Assembly: GCA_017478725.1 (NCBI GenBank)
Contig: JAFVDD010000052.1
Location: forward strand, 62,001-126,000
Origin: Paludibacteraceae bacterium
GTDB taxonomy: Bacteria; Bacteroidota; Bacteroidia; Bacteroidales; Paludibacteraceae
Reading direction: 5' to 3'
DNA length: 64,000 bases
The stretch's first letter is position 1, and each line of letters starts with the position of its first letter. The notes beneath the pieces were generated by a model, which was given only the letters and a program-made list of their open reading frames with translations, had not been told where the DNA came from and ran no database searches. Positions 18,506 to 27,426 of this stretch are shown here, piece by piece. A program made the translations under genes and the position numbers.

Positions 18506-18841
18506 ATGGAATCAACCCGTCAACACAAAATCGCCCGTCTCATACAGAAAGACATGAGCGATATACTCCTTCGCTACGCGCGCACGCTGCACGGCACGCT
18601 CATCTCCGTGAGCGAGGTGCGCGTGTCGCCTGATCTCAGTATAGCACATATCTACGTCTCCATCTTCCCGCAGGATCGCGTACGGGAGACTATGACACTC
18701 ATCGAAGAGAACACCCATAAGTTCCGCGGCGAACTCGGTACGCTGGAGCGCCACCAGCTCCGCGTAATCCCCGAGATTGCCTTCCATCTCGATGAGACAA
18801 TCGACCGCATGGAGCGTATCGACCAACTGTTAAAACAATAA
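18506..18841 (+). CDS. rbfA: Ribosome-binding factor A
   Basis: 111 residues, the usual RbfA size, a single KH-like domain. The N-terminus ESTRQHKIARLIQKDMSDIL and the segments ISVSEVRVSPDLSIAHIYVS and LRVIPEIAFHLDETIDRMERI are characteristic. RbfA binds the 30S subunit during late 16S rRNA maturation. A short GTACATC repeat tract (about 18470-18500) precedes the start. The permease gene follows after 125 bases that hold heptamer repeats. Confidence 0.95.
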   Translation: MESTRQHKIARLIQKDMSDILLRYARTLHGTLISVSEVRVSPDLSIAHIYVSIFPQDRVRETMTLIEENTHKFRGELGTLERHQLRVIPEIAFHLDETIDRMERIDQLLKQ

Positions 18842-18947
18842 TGAACAATGAATAATTATCAATTCACAAAGCGTCCTAAAGGTTTTGTACAAACTTAATA
18901 GAAAGCACGTATCTTAAAAAACTTGTACCAAACTCCTAAAGCCCTTT

Positions 18948-18968
18948 GTAAATTGTAAATTGTGAATT
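18948..18968. repeat. GTAAATT heptamer repeat running into the TTG start of the permease gene
   Basis: GTAAATT twice and GTGAATT once. The last unit supplies the first two bases of the TTG start codon at 18967. Confidence 0.7.
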
Positions 18969-20184
18969 GAAGATAGAGCCTCACATAGCCTGGCGGTACC
19001 TTTTTTCCAAGAAAGGCCACAATGCCATCAATATCGTCTCTGTGGTCTCAGCCGCAGCAGTGGCGGTAGTCACTGCGGCTATGATTTGTGTGCTCTCAGT
19101 CATGAACGGTTTCGGCACACTCATCGAACATATGTTCTCCGAGTTTGACGCCGAACTGCTGGTAGTGCCTGCCGAGGGCACCACGCTGCGAACCGATGCG
19201 CCGGAGATAGCCGGGCTATATGCCCTTGACGGCATCGAAGCCGTCTCCGCCCAACTGGAGCAAACGGCGCTTGTGCGGTACAAAGACCATCAGACGCCGG
19301 CACGTATTCTGGGTGTGGACAGCCTCTTTGCCCGCACCGCCCATATCGACTCGATCATCACCGACGGTTATTACTCCGTCTGGGACGGCGCTTTCGAACG
19401 GGCTGTCCTCGGCCGAGGACTCGCCGCACAGATAGGCATCAACGCCCATTTCACAGGTGCGCTGCATCTCTATGCACCCAACCGCACCGAGCGTATCAAT
19501 CTCCTTCGGCCGGATAAATCGCTCGTCCACGAGCACGCCTTCATTGTCGGCACCTTCGCGGTAAACCAACTGGAGTACGACGACCAACTCATGCTCGTCT
19601 CGCTGCCGCTCGCGCAGCGCCTCTTCTGCTACGACGACCATACCGCCTCCGCCCTCCGCATCAAAGTCAAAGACAGCAAAAAAATATCAACTGTCAACTA
19701 TCATCTGTCAACTATCCTGGGACCCGAGTACCGCGTGCTCGACCGCTATGAGCAGCAGGCGGATTTCTTCCGCATTCTCCGGATAGAGAAACTGCTGACG
19801 ATGCTGTTGATGGTTTTTATCCTTGTTATAGCCGGCTTCAACCTCATCGGTTCGCTCTCCATGCTTATGCTGGACAAGCGCGAGGATATCCGGATTCTCT
19901 CACACCTGGGTGCCGACGAACCCGCTATCCGCCGGATCTTCCGTCTGGAGGGTTGGTTGATCTCTTCGCTCGGCGCAGCAGCCGGACTCATCATAGGCAC
20001 GCTCGTCTGCCTCGGGCAGCAGCACTACGGCTGGCTCCGACTGGGCAACGGCAGCGACTACGTCATATCCGCCTACCCGGTCACCGTTCAGCCGACGGAT
20101 ATACTCATCGTGGCGCTGATTGTGCTGTCATTGGGCTTTGTCACCGCGTGGATACCTACAAGGAAGTTGAGAGTTGAGAGTTGA
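18967..20184 (+). CDS. LolC/LolE-type lipoprotein-releasing ABC transporter permease
   Basis: 405 residues with a TTG start; the N-terminus IEPHIAWRYLFSKKGHNAINIVS is where family members begin, so this start is well supported. Architecture is FtsX/MacB-like: one helix near residues 20-45, a large periplasmic domain (about 45-270), then three helices (about 275-300, 325-350, 375-395). With a separate ATPase it would extract lipoproteins from the inner membrane for transfer to the outer membrane. No ATPase gene is adjacent. The loop STVNYHLSTILG is encoded by heptamer repeats (19687-19714), and the last codons and stop lie in another tract (20167-20201). Confidence 0.88.
   Translation: MKIEPHIAWRYLFSKKGHNAINIVSVVSAAAVAVVTAAMICVLSVMNGFGTLIEHMFSEFDAELLVVPAEGTTLRTDAPEIAGLYALDGIEAVSAQLEQTALVRYKDHQTPARILGVDSLFARTAHIDSIITDGYYSVWDGAFERAVLGRGLAAQIGINAHFTGALHLYAPNRTERINLLRPDKSLVHEHAFIVGTFAVNQLEYDDQLMLVSLPLAQRLFCYDDHTASALRIKVKDSKKISTVNYHLSTILGPEYRVLDRYEQQADFFRILRIEKLLTMLLMVFILVIAGFNLIGSLSMLMLDKREDIRILSHLGADEPAIRRIFRLEGWLISSLGAAAGLIIGTLVCLGQQHYGWLRLGNGSDYVISAYPVTVQPTDILIVALIVLSLGFVTAWIPTRKLRVES
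19687..19714. repeat. TCAACTA/TCAACTG heptamer repeat inside permease gene
   Basis: Four 7-base units (TCAACTG, TCAACTA, TCATCTG, TCAACTA) lie in frame inside the periplasmic-domain coding sequence. Confidence 0.75.
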
Positions 20185-20201
20185 GAGTTGAAAAATGAAA
20201 G
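20167..20201. repeat. TTGAGAG heptamer repeat spanning a stop and a start codon
   Basis: TTGAGAG three times, TTGAAAA, then ATGAAAG. The tract contains the stop of the permease (20182-20184) and the ATG of the lipoprotein gene (20195). Confidence 0.85.
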
Positions 20202-20791
20202 CTATGAAAAAACGTCTGTATATATTTGCCTTTTGTACGTTGTACATTCTCCCTTTGTACATCCTCTCTTCCTGCACACGCTATACGCCTGCGCCCTACC
20301 GTGGCTTACCCAAGGAGTATTCCGTTGCTTATCAGGAACTGTATGGCAGGTGCTACGACTCGATTCCCTACTCCGTCGTTGCCCTTGATCTCTATTCCGA
20401 CAGTCTGTCGCTCGACAAGAACCGCCGTATGCAGGGCACAGGCTACAACCTGTACATCTCGGATATCTTCGTTTCCGCCGACACCCTCACGCCGGGTGAA
20501 TACCACTCTATTCACCCCGACTCCCTCTCATCTTTCACCTTTCACCTTTCACCTTCCTCCTTCCTTCCCGGGCGCGACTGGGACGGCACGCCTACAGGCA
20601 TGTATCTGTTGTATGTAGAGCAAGGCAAACTGCAATCCATCCAACTACTTGACAGCGGTTCGTTCATCCTGCGTGACACTACCAACGGACTCGCCGACCT
20701 GCAGTTCACGCTCTATTACAAGAACGCGTACGGCTATCGCGCCACCTACACGCCGCATTTCCAAGGTGTACTCACCTGCATCCGCAAATGA
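20195..20791 (+). CDS. Lipoprotein of unknown function
   Basis: 198 residues; an alternative start at 20204 is nine bases downstream. A signal peptide with lipobox LSSC (mature Cys near residue 28) indicates a lipoprotein. The mature part is soluble and beta-rich, with the segment GTPTGMYLLYVEQGKLQSIQL. No family recognised. Residues around SSFTFHLSPSSF are encoded by the heptamer tract 20533-20567, which looks like an insertion. It lies three bases before xerD. Confidence 0.7.
   Translation: MKAMKKRLYIFAFCTLYILPLYILSSCTRYTPAPYRGLPKEYSVAYQELYGRCYDSIPYSVVALDLYSDSLSLDKNRRMQGTGYNLYISDIFVSADTLTPGEYHSIHPDSLSSFTFHLSPSSFLPGRDWDGTPTGMYLLYVEQGKLQSIQLLDSGSFILRDTTNGLADLQFTLYYKNAYGYRATYTPHFQGVLTCIRK
20533..20567. 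repeat. TTTCACC heptamer repeat inside lipoprotein gene
   Basis: TTTCACC three times, TTCCTCC and TTCCTTC, all in coding sequence. It uses the same unit as 1876-1910. Confidence 0.85.
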
Positions 20792-20794
20792 CTT

Positions 20795-21727
20795 ATGCCC
20801 AAAGCCCGATCCGACATATTCCGGGAATACCACACATGGCTGCGTCTGGAGCGTGGCTATTCGTCCCATACTATCGAGGGTTATGAGCAGGATCTGCAGC
20901 GTCTGCGCACTTATTGCAGCGCACACACGGATTCCCAAGGGCAAGCCCTGGATCCTGTGAAACTGGATTTCGACCAACTGCAGGATTTTGTGTACGAGGA
21001 GTTCAAGATTATCACTTCTTCCACCACCCAGGCACGCGTCTTAGCCGGTATCCGCTCGTGGTACCGTTTTCTGCTCTACAAAGACTATATCGAGCAGGAT
21101 CCCTCCGAACTGATTGAGGGGCCCAAGAAAGCGCGGCATCTGCCTACGGTTCTGTCGCTGGAGGAAGTCAACCGGCTCATGGCGGCTATCGACCTCTCTA
21201 CCAACGAAGGCCACCGCAACCGCGCCATGCTGGAGATGCTCTACGGCAGCGGCTTGCGGGTGAGCGAACTCACCGACCTCCACCTCAGCCAAATCTTCCT
21301 CGACGAACATTACATGCTCATTCAGGGCAAAGGCAGCAAACAGCGTCTGGTGCCGCTCTCGCCCGTGGCGGAAGAGTGGTTCGGCTACTGGATGCAGCAA
21401 CGTGCCCACTGGCCGATCAAGCCCGAAGCCAAAGACATAGCTTTCGTCAACCGCTACGGACGGCCGCTCACGCGGGCAATGGTCTTCACGATCATACGCC
21501 GCCTCTGCGCCGAAGCAGGCATCACCAAGACAATCTCGCCCCACACGCTCCGCCACTCGTTTGCCACCCATCTGCTGCAGAACGGAGCCGACCTCCGCGT
21601 GATCCAGCAGCTACTCGGACACGAGGACCTCGCCACCACCGAGATATACACCCACGTGGACGTACAAAACCTGCGCCAAGCAATTCTCCAATACCACCCC
21701 GCTAATAAATTGAAAGGTGAAAAGTGA
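20795..21727 (+). CDS. xerD: Site-specific tyrosine recombinase XerD
   Basis: 310 residues. An N-terminal SAM-like core-binding domain (about 5-100) is followed by the catalytic domain. The full active site is visible: Arg155 in GSGLRVSEL, a Lys near 179 in GKGSKQR, His250 and Arg253 in HTLRHSFATHL, His276 in GHEDLA, and nucleophile Tyr285 in TTEIYTHVD. It resolves chromosome dimers at dif with a partner recombinase. Its last codons (KLKGEK) are made of GAAAAGT heptamers, and its stop overlaps the GTG start of the next gene. Confidence 0.92.
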   Translation: MPKARSDIFREYHTWLRLERGYSSHTIEGYEQDLQRLRTYCSAHTDSQGQALDPVKLDFDQLQDFVYEEFKIITSSTTQARVLAGIRSWYRFLLYKDYIEQDPSELIEGPKKARHLPTVLSLEEVNRLMAAIDLSTNEGHRNRAMLEMLYGSGLRVSELTDLHLSQIFLDEHYMLIQGKGSKQRLVPLSPVAEEWFGYWMQQRAHWPIKPEAKDIAFVNRYGRPLTRAMVFTIIRRLCAEAGITKTISPHTLRHSFATHLLQNGADLRVIQQLLGHEDLATTEIYTHVDVQNLRQAILQYHPANKLKGEK

Positions 21728-21739
21728 AAAGTGAAAAGA
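21712..21739. repeat. GAAAAGT heptamer repeat over the xerD stop / DUF5686 start
   Basis: GAAAGGT, GAAAAGT twice and GAAAAGA. The xerD stop TGA (21725-21727) and the next gene's GTG (21724) both fall inside it. Confidence 0.85.
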
Positions 21740-24180
21740 CACATAGCATCTGGTGGAGACTGATTCTCCTTTCAATTTTCAGTTTTCAGTTTTCATTTCT
21801 GCCTGCCGTAGAAACCATCATAGTCGGCGAGGTGGTCAACGACGCTACAGGCGAACCCGTTCCGAACGTGAACATCCGTTTCCGGGGCACCAAGATCGGT
21901 ACCACCTCCGATGAGAGCGGCGCCTATGCCCTGCGGGTGGATATACAGGAGAAAGCGGTGCTCGTCTTCTCCGCCGTGGGCTATCACTCCCAGCGTTTTG
22001 AGATAGAGCCGGGTACGATGGCAGGGCTGGAGGTAACGCTCCACGAACGTACGGCGGCGCTCTCCGAACTGGTGGTCACGCCCTCGGAAAATCCGGCACT
22101 GGCACTTCTCCGCCGTGTGCGTGAACACCGCCTGGAGAACGACCGTCTGTTGAACCCCGAACTCATTACGGATGTCCGGCGCGAGCAGACGCTCTATATA
22201 TCCCAAATCCAGAAACGCCACCTCCGCCGCGCCCTCTGGAGGAGCCTGCAGGCAGGTATGATGGCGCAGGACGACAGCACCTATATATTGCCGCTCTACC
22301 GCGAGACACAGACTTTCCGCCTTGCCGGACAAGAGATGATCCCTGCCAACGACCAGCGGTCGCAGGCAGTCGTCCTCACCTCTACCGACTACTCGTCGCT
22401 GCTTCAGCTCTCCGGCAATCTGGATTTCTACCAATCCAACATCGCCCTCATGGGTCACTCGTTCCTCTCGCCTCTTGCGCCGAGCGGAAACCTCTACTAC
22501 CGCTATTATATCAACGAAGAAGAAATCAACAGTTCAAACTGCGTCAGCATCACCTTTCGCACAAGAAACCCTTTCTACGCCACCTTCAACGGCGAAATGC
22601 TGATTGACACCGCCACCTTCGCCCTCAGAGCCGTTCACGCCTATGTACCGCCCGAGGTAGCGGTCAATTATGTCAATAATATCCATATCTCGCAAACCCT
22701 TGCGCCGGACAACTCCCTGGCCGACGAACATATTTCCGTGCTTCTGGATTTTGCGGTCAAGACGGAGCAGACGGCTACGGTCTTTCCCACGGTGCTGCTG
22801 ACCAATCATCTCCATAACCCGAACATCTCAGTTTCTCCATGCGGCGAAGCCGCTATCAACAATGCCGAAAGCATTTCCAACGGCGAAGCCTATCCACGCG
22901 GCGAAGCCGCTGACTCCCTCGCTTTTGCGGCGCTCGACAGTCTGCCTATCGTCCGCACCGCCAAATGGTTTGCCACGATAGCCACCACCGGCTATATACC
23001 TACCGGCACACCGGTGGACATCGGTCATATAGAGGAGATCCTGCAGGTCAACCAACCCGAAGGCGTGCACGTAGGTCTGCCCTTCCGCACCAACGAACGG
23101 TTCTCCCGGGTCGTCTCGCTGGAGGCGGCAGTGGGCTACGGGTTCCGCGACCGCTCGCCCAAAGGCCTCGGACGTATCTCCGTCAATCTGCCTACCCCGC
23201 GCAAGAACACCCTGCAATTGGAGTACAGAGACCGCTATGTGTGGTCGGAAGTCGATGATTTCAGCCGGTTGCTTAGGGAGAACTCCATCGGCTACGGCAA
23301 TTTCGATTTCACGTCTTACGCCTTTGAGGCGCTCAGGCGGGATACTTTCTGCGTCAGTACAATGATGCGCCAGCGCCAAGGACAGATCCATTGGTTTGCC
23401 GACTGGAGCGAAGGCTCTGCACACTCCGCCGCCCTTGAGACGCACGCCTACGTCCGTTTCGGCTGGCAGGGCGGCGTAGCTTATCAGTCGCTCTCTGCTA
23501 TCGCACGTCTCAGCTGGGGCGAACATAAATACGACGGTTTCTTCTCCCGCCGCTACGCCTACTCGTCGCTCTACCCTGTTCTCTACCTCGGCCTCGAAAC
23601 CGGCCACTGGACCAACACGCTTAACGGCGAAGCCTATAACGCAGGCACTTCCAACCTCTACCTTCACCTGCGCGTCATGCTCACCCAGCATGCCCAACTC
23701 GGCATGAGCGGGTCGCTCAGTTATGCCCTGCAGGCGGGTGCCATATTCGGTTCGGTGCCTGATTTTATGCTCTGGCAGGCGAACGCCAACCAGGGCTACG
23801 CCTATGATCCCTACCGCTTCACGTTGCTCCACGGAGGCGAACTGACAGCGGACAAGTACATCGCCCTGCATGCCGAATGGAACGGCCAGGGTATTCTCTT
23901 CAACCTCATTCCGGGTATCCGCTGGTTGCATCTGCGCGAACTCGTGGAAGCCAAGATCGTTTACGGCTATTTAAGCCATCAGCTATCAGCAAGGTCAGAC
24001 CTGTATCAGCAATCTCCGCATAGTTTCTATGCGGAAGCGGGCGTAGGCATCGGCAATATCCTTCGCGTGTGCGATCTCTACTCTGTCTGGTCGCTCGTGC
24101 CCACTACCTCACCCCTCGCCGCACAACAAAAAGGAAGCGCCATGTGGTCTATGCGCTTCCGTATTCATTTGGGATTGTAG
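21724..24180 (+). CDS. DUF5686 family outer-membrane protein with carboxypeptidase-like regulatory domain
   Basis: 818 residues from a GTG start that overlaps the xerD stop. A signal peptide ends near residue 22 (FSFLPAVE). Residues about 25-105 form a CarboxypepD_reg-like beta-sandwich (GEVVNDATGEPVPNVNIRFR ... SAVGYHSQ). The rest is beta-strand-rich and fits DUF5686, a presumed outer-membrane beta-barrel of Bacteroidota with unknown cargo. Around residues 370-400 there is a low-complexity insert with three CGEA/NGEA-type units encoded by GGCGAAGCC hairpins (22841-22910). The signal-peptide codons contain heptamers (21769-21796). Confidence 0.8.
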   Translation: MKSEKTHSIWWRLILLSIFSFQFSFLPAVETIIVGEVVNDATGEPVPNVNIRFRGTKIGTTSDESGAYALRVDIQEKAVLVFSAVGYHSQRFEIEPGTMAGLEVTLHERTAALSELVVTPSENPALALLRRVREHRLENDRLLNPELITDVRREQTLYISQIQKRHLRRALWRSLQAGMMAQDDSTYILPLYRETQTFRLAGQEMIPANDQRSQAVVLTSTDYSSLLQLSGNLDFYQSNIALMGHSFLSPLAPSGNLYYRYYINEEEINSSNCVSITFRTRNPFYATFNGEMLIDTATFALRAVHAYVPPEVAVNYVNNIHISQTLAPDNSLADEHISVLLDFAVKTEQTATVFPTVLLTNHLHNPNISVSPCGEAAINNAESISNGEAYPRGEAADSLAFAALDSLPIVRTAKWFATIATTGYIPTGTPVDIGHIEEILQVNQPEGVHVGLPFRTNERFSRVVSLEAAVGYGFRDRSPKGLGRISVNLPTPRKNTLQLEYRDRYVWSEVDDFSRLLRENSIGYGNFDFTSYAFEALRRDTFCVSTMMRQRQGQIHWFADWSEGSAHSAALETHAYVRFGWQGGVAYQSLSAIARLSWGEHKYDGFFSRRYAYSSLYPVLYLGLETGHWTNTLNGEAYNAGTSNLYLHLRVMLTQHAQLGMSGSLSYALQAGAIFGSVPDFMLWQANANQGYAYDPYRFTLLHGGELTADKYIALHAEWNGQGILFNLIPGIRWLHLRELVEAKIVYGYLSHQLSARSDLYQQSPHSFYAEAGVGIGNILRVCDLYSVWSLVPTTSPLAAQQKGSAMWSMRFRIHLGL
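21769..21796. repeat. TTTTCAG heptamer repeat in signal-peptide codons
   Basis: CTTTCAA, TTTTCAG twice and TTTTCAT encode part of the DUF5686 signal peptide (SIFSFQFSF). Confidence 0.8.
22841..22910. repeat. GCGGC-GAA-GCCGC hairpin repeats inside DUF5686 gene
   Basis: Perfect hairpins GCGGCGAAGCCGC occur at 22841-22853 and 22898-22910, a shorter CGGCGAAGCC at 22881-22890, and another single copy at 23625-23634. They encode repeated G-E-A residues in a region that looks inserted. Confidence 0.65.
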
Positions 24181-24275
24181 TTAGCCTCCATACGCTTCGG
24201 ATTCGAGTGTCAGAAACCAAAGAGGAGTGTGCGAAATAATACTTGTTGCGCATAGTGATTGTAATTTGATTAGGA

Positions 24276-24308
24276 CTTGCTCCCGAGATGCTCCCGATGC
24301 GCTCCCGA
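24276..24308. repeat. 11-bp-period tandem repeat, TCGG class, copy C (inverted)
   Basis: CCGA occurs at 24283, 24294 and 24305. On the minus strand the units are TCGGGAGCGCA, TCGGGAGCATC and TCGGGAGCAAG. It lies in the 229-base gap between two converging genes (24181-24409), where no convincing gene or terminator is seen. Confidence 0.8.
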
Positions 24309-24409
24309 CATGACCGTTGCGTTTGAGTTGGTCATAGACGGATTGGAACATTTTGCGGTAGGGTCGTGGATCACCCGCCAAGCGGAGGCGGAGGTAGTTT
24401 CAAAAGCAC

Positions 24410-25591
24410 TCAATAAATCAAATAGTTGCGCGATGAAGGTTTCGCTTTGCTATTCGTATTGTAAAGAGAAAGATAGTCTTTATCAGGGAAATACGTATTG
24501 GCCCGATAGAGAATCCAGCACATGTTCTGCTGTTCTTTTTCCCAATCGGCAATCTGGAGAAAAGGCCATGCGGAAACAGGTTTGCCCAGATAGGGCGACA
24601 GGAAATCCACCGCTTTCTCCACGCGCGAGGCTATTTCGGCATCCGCCAACAGATCAATACCCTGCAGACGGCAAATATCCATCATATCCAGAATATGCTT
24701 GAGGTTGTAACAACTATAGCCGTACGCCCGTGTGCGAACCAATTCTTTAGGTTGCCGTCCGTCGGGTTCTAACTGCGGCAAGATACGCCGATCGGCAAAA
24801 CTATGGAGATATTGCTGTGCAACCGAGTCATTGTCTGTAAAAAGTGCATAAACTGCCACCTGGATATGATAAGCCGTACCATGGTTGTTAGGAGCTATAT
24901 CTTCTTTCCGGCCTTGCGGCGAAGAAAGCATCCAGTCCAGATAGTTGGCGAACCATTGTTTAATGGTTTCGATATCTTTGGTCTTGGCACTTTTGGAAGC
25001 AGACAAAATCTCCACCGCATCGGGCACGATGAGCAGCGAATATCCGTCCAGCAAGCCGGAGTTGGAGCCTTGGTTACCGTTATGCCCCATACGGACCTGG
25101 CTATACTGAAGGCTCGGATTCATCCGGGTTTTCTTGTCAATAAACCACGCATGCAGAATTTCCCATCCCTTCTCGGCATAGGTCTCCTTGTCGGTATAGA
25201 AATAGGCAAGGGCATAAACCGTCAGCATCTTTTCCATCGCGCCGAGTGTCTCGCGGTCCATGCCTTCGGTTTCCGGATTGCGTTTCCCGTCCTGACGGAT
25301 ATAGGGCAAACCGTCCGGTTTCTTGGGATCCGGCCACCAATAACGCGCCATAGAGAAATAATCATGTTTGTCTCCGCTTGGCGCCACCCGTTTTTTGTCG
25401 GTTATCACAGGTATAGGCGAGGGCAGCATCTTATCTGCATCGCGGATGATACCCTTGACGGCAGGTTCTCGCACCTCGTCCGGCGCTTCCCTATAAGCAG
25501 CCATACGGGCAGTGTCCCACAAATACGAGGCAGCCGATGCCGGTAAGATCATCAGTCCGCTCAAAAGGAGAATCAGGAGTCTTCGTGTCAT
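24410..25591 (-). CDS. Secreted alginate lyase superfamily protein (PF05426), PL38-like
   Basis: 393 residues with a signal peptide (cut near ASA-ASYLW). The alpha/alpha-barrel alginate-lyase pattern is visible: HDYFSMARYWWPDP near the N-terminus, SQVRMGHNGNQGSNSG, and NNHGTAYHIQVAVYALF with the Asn-His pair expected at the active site. PL38 enzymes found in gut Bacteroides alginate loci have this size and fold; PL5 is the alternative. It would cut alginate chains by beta-elimination. It is the last gene of the minus-strand alginate operon, 24 bases after the beta-helix gene. Confidence 0.75.
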   Translation of the reverse strand: MTRRLLILLLSGLMILPASAASYLWDTARMAAYREAPDEVREPAVKGIIRDADKMLPSPIPVITDKKRVAPSGDKHDYFSMARYWWPDPKKPDGLPYIRQDGKRNPETEGMDRETLGAMEKMLTVYALAYFYTDKETYAEKGWEILHAWFIDKKTRMNPSLQYSQVRMGHNGNQGSNSGLLDGYSLLIVPDAVEILSASKSAKTKDIETIKQWFANYLDWMLSSPQGRKEDIAPNNHGTAYHIQVAVYALFTDNDSVAQQYLHSFADRRILPQLEPDGRQPKELVRTRAYGYSCYNLKHILDMMDICRLQGIDLLADAEIASRVEKAVDFLSPYLGKPVSAWPFLQIADWEKEQQNMCWILYRANTYFPDKDYLSLYNTNSKAKPSSRNYLIY

Positions 25592-25615
25592 TGGATATTG
25601 GTCATTAATGGTATG

Positions 25616-27406
25616 TCATAACAATATTTTCTGTACGCCCATAGCGTTGGACGTAGAGAACCATACAAAAAATATGCCACTCACTCCCTCCCGGAGTGTC
25701 AGTTGCTCATTGCAGCGGAGATGGGTAGCCGAGAGTACGACTCTGCCATCCGGAGCAAACAAGACCAGCCGCTCTACATCCGTCGTCATTACGCCGGCGT
25801 TATTGATTACAGGCCGGGTTGCAGGCTCTGATACAGAGCCGGACGGCAACATCGCATGTCTGACCTCCCATTGCGCCAGATAGAGCGACAAGGGCTCCAG
25901 TCCCTCGATATTTTGCCCTTCCACATACCCCGGCGGAAAATCCGATGCATTGACCGGATGGCCTGTTATTTTTTTAGCCTTGCAGCCGATAGCATAGTTC
26001 TGCGCCGTAGGCGGTTGTTGCAATCCGATGGTGCCGTAAGCGGCATCCACGTCGCAGTTCCACAGCACCGATTGCACGGCAGCCCATCCGTGACCGGTAC
26101 CCATCGCCACACGATTATAGAGCCCCAAGGTGAAGGGACGGGTCATATTGATGTCGCGATGATTGTCATAAAGCATTCCCTGGGTCCAACCCCTGTGGCC
26201 TTCGTTCACATTGAGCGCTCCGTCGGAAACACATTGCAGGAACACATTGCCGGAGGTTCCTGAGGTGCCGTTGGAGATATAATTGTGCCGTCCGGCGCGG
26301 GCATAACACTCGCGGAACAAATTCAACTGGGAATGGAGATAGGTATTGAAATTGTATTTGCGTTCACCGGTAGTAACACCCACCGGATCGAGTGCGGAGC
26401 AGCGGATAAACGAACTGCGCCGGCATGCCTCGGTAACGATACCGGACTGGCCAAATCCGATGAAGGTACAACCTACCGCCCAGGCGTTCTCTATGCTACG
26501 GAAGCGCACGGCATTCCATGCGTGGTTTTCATCCTCACCGCCAAGCGACTCTATTTCAATAGTCAGATTCTCAATACCCGAACCATAGACAGTGCCGTTC
26601 ATATTGGGTTCATAGACATACGACTCAGCCAGGGCTTTGCGCAATGTGTAAAATACAGGAGCGTCCAATGTGAGTGTATTGCCGTCAATAGCGGTGATAT
26701 AGCGGTGATAAGTAACCGGATACTGCCCTTCCGTCCATCGCTCGTCGGCATCCTCGGGAGCAGAAGGATCAGGATAAGGTACACCGCCATAATCCACCGC
26801 AGCCAGCCATTGGGAGGAGCAAGGGTGATAGATAATTATCTGCTGCCCCACCCTATAGGACGAAGCATCCGATACATGTATCTCCATGGCCCCGGGTCTG
26901 ATCACCTCATCCGTTATTGACCGGCGTGTATTCTTTTTCTCGGAGCCTCCCCAGATACGGCTGGTTGCACCCACTACCAGCACATCCCGCTGATGGGGTG
27001 TATCCCCCGTAGCGTAGAGCACCGCCCCATCCTCTCCGCGCAATACCACGCCGTCGTAGGGAACTGTGAGTGTACCGCGAATCTCGTAGGTACCCTCCTT
27101 CAGCAGCAACGCACCGCGTATGCCATCCCGAAGGGGCATTGCGCCTACGGCATCAATCGCCTCCTGAAGATGCGCAGTATTATCACCGGAGACAGGCGCG
27201 ACGGTGCGCACTACAGCCACCTCAGGTATTTCTGCATCTGCGCCCTGATAACCCGCATGACTGAAATCCGGCAGCATATAGCCGTCTGCATCCGCATGAT
27301 ATACCAGTCCGCCGTTGCTGACAGAGAGCATAGCGCTCTGCCATGCCATCACCGGCAACGAAGCTGCCAGCATAACAATCAATCCTATAACCTTATGTTT
27401 CCCCAC
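25616..27406 (-). CDS. Secreted parallel beta-helix protein, candidate polysaccharide lyase
   Basis: 596 residues with a signal peptide. From about residue 75 there is a pectate-lyase-3-like beta-helix start (DNTAHLQEAIDAVGAMP ... LLLKEGTYEIRGTLTVPYDG), then many helix coils to about 470. The C-terminal 60 residues (APDGRVVLS ... LREGVSGIFFVWF) look like a type-A secretion tail. It shows no K/R pair of the PL6 kind, so it is not an ordinary PL6. Its place between PL6 and PL38-like genes suggests alginate or a linked glycan as substrate; the activity is unknown. Confidence 0.6.
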   Translation of the reverse strand: MGKHKVIGLIVMLAASLPVMAWQSAMLSVSNGGLVYHADADGYMLPDFSHAGYQGADAEIPEVAVVRTVAPVSGDNTAHLQEAIDAVGAMPLRDGIRGALLLKEGTYEIRGTLTVPYDGVVLRGEDGAVLYATGDTPHQRDVLVVGATSRIWGGSEKKNTRRSITDEVIRPGAMEIHVSDASSYRVGQQIIIYHPCSSQWLAAVDYGGVPYPDPSAPEDADERWTEGQYPVTYHRYITAIDGNTLTLDAPVFYTLRKALAESYVYEPNMNGTVYGSGIENLTIEIESLGGEDENHAWNAVRFRSIENAWAVGCTFIGFGQSGIVTEACRRSSFIRCSALDPVGVTTGERKYNFNTYLHSQLNLFRECYARAGRHNYISNGTSGTSGNVFLQCVSDGALNVNEGHRGWTQGMLYDNHRDINMTRPFTLGLYNRVAMGTGHGWAAVQSVLWNCDVDAAYGTIGLQQPPTAQNYAIGCKAKKITGHPVNASDFPPGYVEGQNIEGLEPLSLYLAQWEVRHAMLPSGSVSEPATRPVINNAGVMTTDVERLVLFAPDGRVVLSATHLRCNEQLTLREGVSGIFFVWFSTSNAMGVQKILL

Positions 27407-27426
27407 GTATAAGTTGTTCTTTCCGG

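Noticed and set aside
20795-21727. Tyrosine recombinase as the integrase of a mobile island
   Set aside because: The sequence matches housekeeping XerD, it sits among core genes, and no attachment-site repeats or conjugation genes are seen.
24181-24381. A 66-codon minus-strand frame in the gap after the DUF5686 gene
   Set aside because: It contains the 11-bp repeat, has no homology I recognise and overlaps a competing plus-strand frame. I treat the region as non-coding, though a remnant of a mobile gene cannot be excluded.
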